From: an uncultured Phycisphaerales bacterium
GTDB lineage: Bacteria > Planctomycetota > Phycisphaerae > Phycisphaerales > UBA1924
Length of the DNA stretch: 6,131 nucleotides
Reading direction: 5' to 3'
NCBI GenBank assembly: GCA_937879825.1
Contig: CALFMQ010000088.1
Location: forward strand, 1 to 6,131
Shown here in pieces: positions 4,780-6,131 of this stretch. Positions within the stretch are counted from its first letter, which is position 1, and every line of letters begins with the position of its first letter. Under the pieces are notes generated by a model. That model did no database searches, was not told where the DNA came from, and worked only from the letters and a program-made list of their open reading frames with translations. Made by a program: the position numbers and the translations under genes.

Positions 4780-6131
4780 TCGGGGTTGGTCTCGCCGGCA
4801 TCCGGTTCGGCGCCATCGCCGTCGGCCCTCTTGGGCATGACCTCGAACTTCTTGAAGTGCGCCACCATCTCTTCGCCCATGCGCGCATGCCAGTCGAAGT
4901 CGTTGATGGTGGAGTGATCGAGACGGGGCTCGATCTCGACATACCCGCCCCACTCCTGCGCCGCGCCCAGATAGCCGGCGTCCTCAAGAGATGCCTTGAG
5001 GAGTTCCACGGCGTTGTTCAGGTAGTAGGAGTCCATGTCGCCGACGCGGACGCGGATGTTGTTCTTGAAGATCGGGCCGAACTTCTCGGGCGCCTCGCGG
5101 AGCTGGTAGGCGATGTCGTACTTGCGGTACTGATCGGCGATGCCGTGATCGATGACACCCGTCCCGGCGTTGTAAAGCGCCGCGGGATGGCCGTTCTCGC
5201 CCTTGGGGCCGAAGACGCCCTGCCATGAGTCCCATTGCTGGCCGCTGGAGTTGTCCGGGCCCATGACTTCCTCGTAGCCGTTCTCGAGCGCCACGGAGTA
5301 GATGGGCTCGCCGTTCCTGCGGAAGGCCGGCACGACCTCGTCATCACGGATATAGAGGTTGTCGTCTTCGTAGATGTTCCCGATCTGGAACGCGCGGAAA
5401 TCGACCGGGTCGGGCGCGGAGGCCCACGCACCGCCGAAGGTGTCCGGGTAGTTCATGGCGAGCCAGATCGAAGACCACGCGCCGGAGGAGTGGCCCTCCA
5501 GAACGCGCGCTTCCGGCTTGGCGATCAGCGGATACTTGGCCTCGAGCGCCGGGATGAGTTCCTCGATGATCGCGCGCGCGACGGGCCCGTTGTTCTCGGA
5601 GTCGGCGCACAGATTGTGCCCGTTGGGCCCTTCGGGGTTGATCACGATGCGGTAGGCCGAACGATTCAGAACGATATTGAATCCCGGGTTCTGCGAGCGC
5701 ATGCGCGCGAACCGGTAGCCGTCCTTGTGCGTGCCGCCGAACCCCGGGACCTGGTAGATCGCGGGGTACTTCTTGTCCTTATCCAGGCCGATAGGCGGAA
5801 TCACGGCCACGCTCAGCTCGAAGTCGTGCCCCCAGAACTCCGAGAGCAGCTCGCTCTTGATGTGCATGTATTCGAAGAGCCCGACGGTGGACTCGGGGGA
5901 GGGTTGCCACACGCGTCCGAGCCGGAAATCGATCGGGAACTCTAAGTCGGGCACCGCGGGGTTGTCCTTGATGCCGTCGGGGCCGTTGAAGTAGACGCGG
6001 TGCACACCCGACATGAGGTGCCCGGACTCCTCACGCCAGTCCGAGGCATTGCGCTGCACATCGAGGAGCATCTGGACGCGATATCCGCCCTCCTGAAGGT
6101 CATTGAGCGTGACGGGGCACCCCAGCGAGTT
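4776..6131 (-). CDS. Alpha/beta-hydrolase, enterochelin esterase-like (5' end outside window)
   Basis: The gene enters from the right edge; 451 codons are visible. An ATG exists at 6071, but the frame stays open and protein-like to the edge (Gly-Cys-Pro-Val-Thr-Leu-Asn-Asp-Leu), so the true start lies beyond. Numbering from the edge, residues about 1-105 are probably an N-terminal beta-sandwich domain. The hydrolase domain begins near 105: Tyr-Gln-Val-Pro-Gly-Phe-Gly-Gly (126-133) is the likely oxyanion loop, Gly-His-Ser-Ser-Gly (213-217) the nucleophile elbow with Ser215, Val-Gly-Asp-Met-Asp (363-367) the likely acid after a beta strand, and Leu-Asp-His-Ser-Thr (404-408) the catalytic His406. 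These fit the esterase D / enterochelin esterase family, which hydrolyses esters; the substrate is unknown. A segment of about 130 residues between nucleophile and acid is longer than a minimal hydrolase and may form a lid. The last 18 residues are an acidic Asp/Glu/Gly/Pro tail, likely disordered. A signal peptide, expected if exported, would be outside the window. Confidence 0.86.
   Translation of the reverse strand, partial: NSLGCPVTLNDLQEGGYRVQMLLDVQRNASDWREESGHLMSGVHRVYFNGPDGIKDNPAVPDLEFPIDFRLGRVWQPSPESTVGLFEYMHIKSELLSEFWGHDFELSVAVIPPIGLDKDKKYPAIYQVPGFGGTHKDGYRFARMRSQNPGFNIVLNRSAYRIVINPEGPNGHNLCADSENNGPVARAIIEELIPALEAKYPLIAKPEARVLEGHSSGAWSSIWLAMNYPDTFGGAWASAPDPVDFRAFQIGNIYEDDNLYIRDDEVVPAFRRNGEPIYSVALENGYEEVMGPDNSSGQQWDSWQGVFGPKGENGHPAALYNAGTGVIDHGIADQYRKYDIAYQLREAPEKFGPIFKNNIRVRVGDMDSYYLNNAVELLKASLEDAGYLGAAQEWGGYVEIEPRLDHSTINDFDWHARMGEEMVAHFKKFEVMPKRADGDGAEPDAGETNPE

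Noticed and set aside
4780..4953. N-terminal extension of the DUF1572 protein
   Set aside because: The extension is Arg-rich antiframe translation of the hydrolase gene; the GTG at the stop overlap gives the expected family start.
5235..5945. A 236-codon plus-strand open frame opposite the hydrolase
   Set aside because: Same explanation: an antisense shadow of a gene with clear catalytic motifs, with no recognisable domain of its own.

Overview
The window reads as a piece of an ordinary chromosome from a high-GC bacterium, most likely a planctomycete of the Phycisphaerae type. The main clue is a secreted protein ending in a Pro-Ala-Pro-Gly / hydrophobic / five-arginine tail, the form of PEP-CTERM-like sorting signal common in that group. 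A TPR protein with a Cys-Leu-Trp-Asp-Arg-Asp-Thr-Leu segment just after its signal peptide, and many DinB-fold proteins, also fit. This assignment is inference from protein style; no marker gene is present. Coding density is very high, no gap exceeds about 100 bases, and no tRNA, rRNA, CRISPR array, insertion sequence or phage gene is visible.

Layout from left to right. At the left edge a minus-strand gene enters with only its first 12 codons (1-35), reading like the start of a small parvulin-type prolyl isomerase. It diverges from an OsmC-family gene (111-518, plus). OsmC meets a small YjfB-like gene (519-731, minus) with the two stop codons directly abutting. Upstream on the same strand are a PEP-CTERM-type secreted protein (829-1386, minus) and an atypical SDR / NAD(P)-binding protein (1472-2422, minus). 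The SDR gene diverges across 59 bases from a DinB-family gene (2482-2973, plus), which converges with a TPR membrane protein gene (2970-4184, minus); their stop codons share a CTAG palindrome. The right part is a minus-strand run: a large partial alpha/beta-hydrolase (enterochelin-esterase-like, 4776-6131, cut by the window edge), then a DUF1572-type DinB-fold protein starting at a GTG that overlaps the hydrolase stop by four bases (4252-4779), then the TPR gene 67 bases on.

The genes do not form an obvious single pathway. OsmC (thiol peroxidase-type), the DinB-fold proteins (metal-dependent, possibly thiol-linked) and the SDR could all serve stress or redox housekeeping, but that is only suggestive. 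The one firm functional pairing is the hydrolase/DUF1572 overlap, which implies translational coupling. I found no convincing new biological system. The most useful observations are corrected gene starts, the edge gene, two convergent stop arrangements without spacer, and a possible leaderless promoter for the SDR gene.
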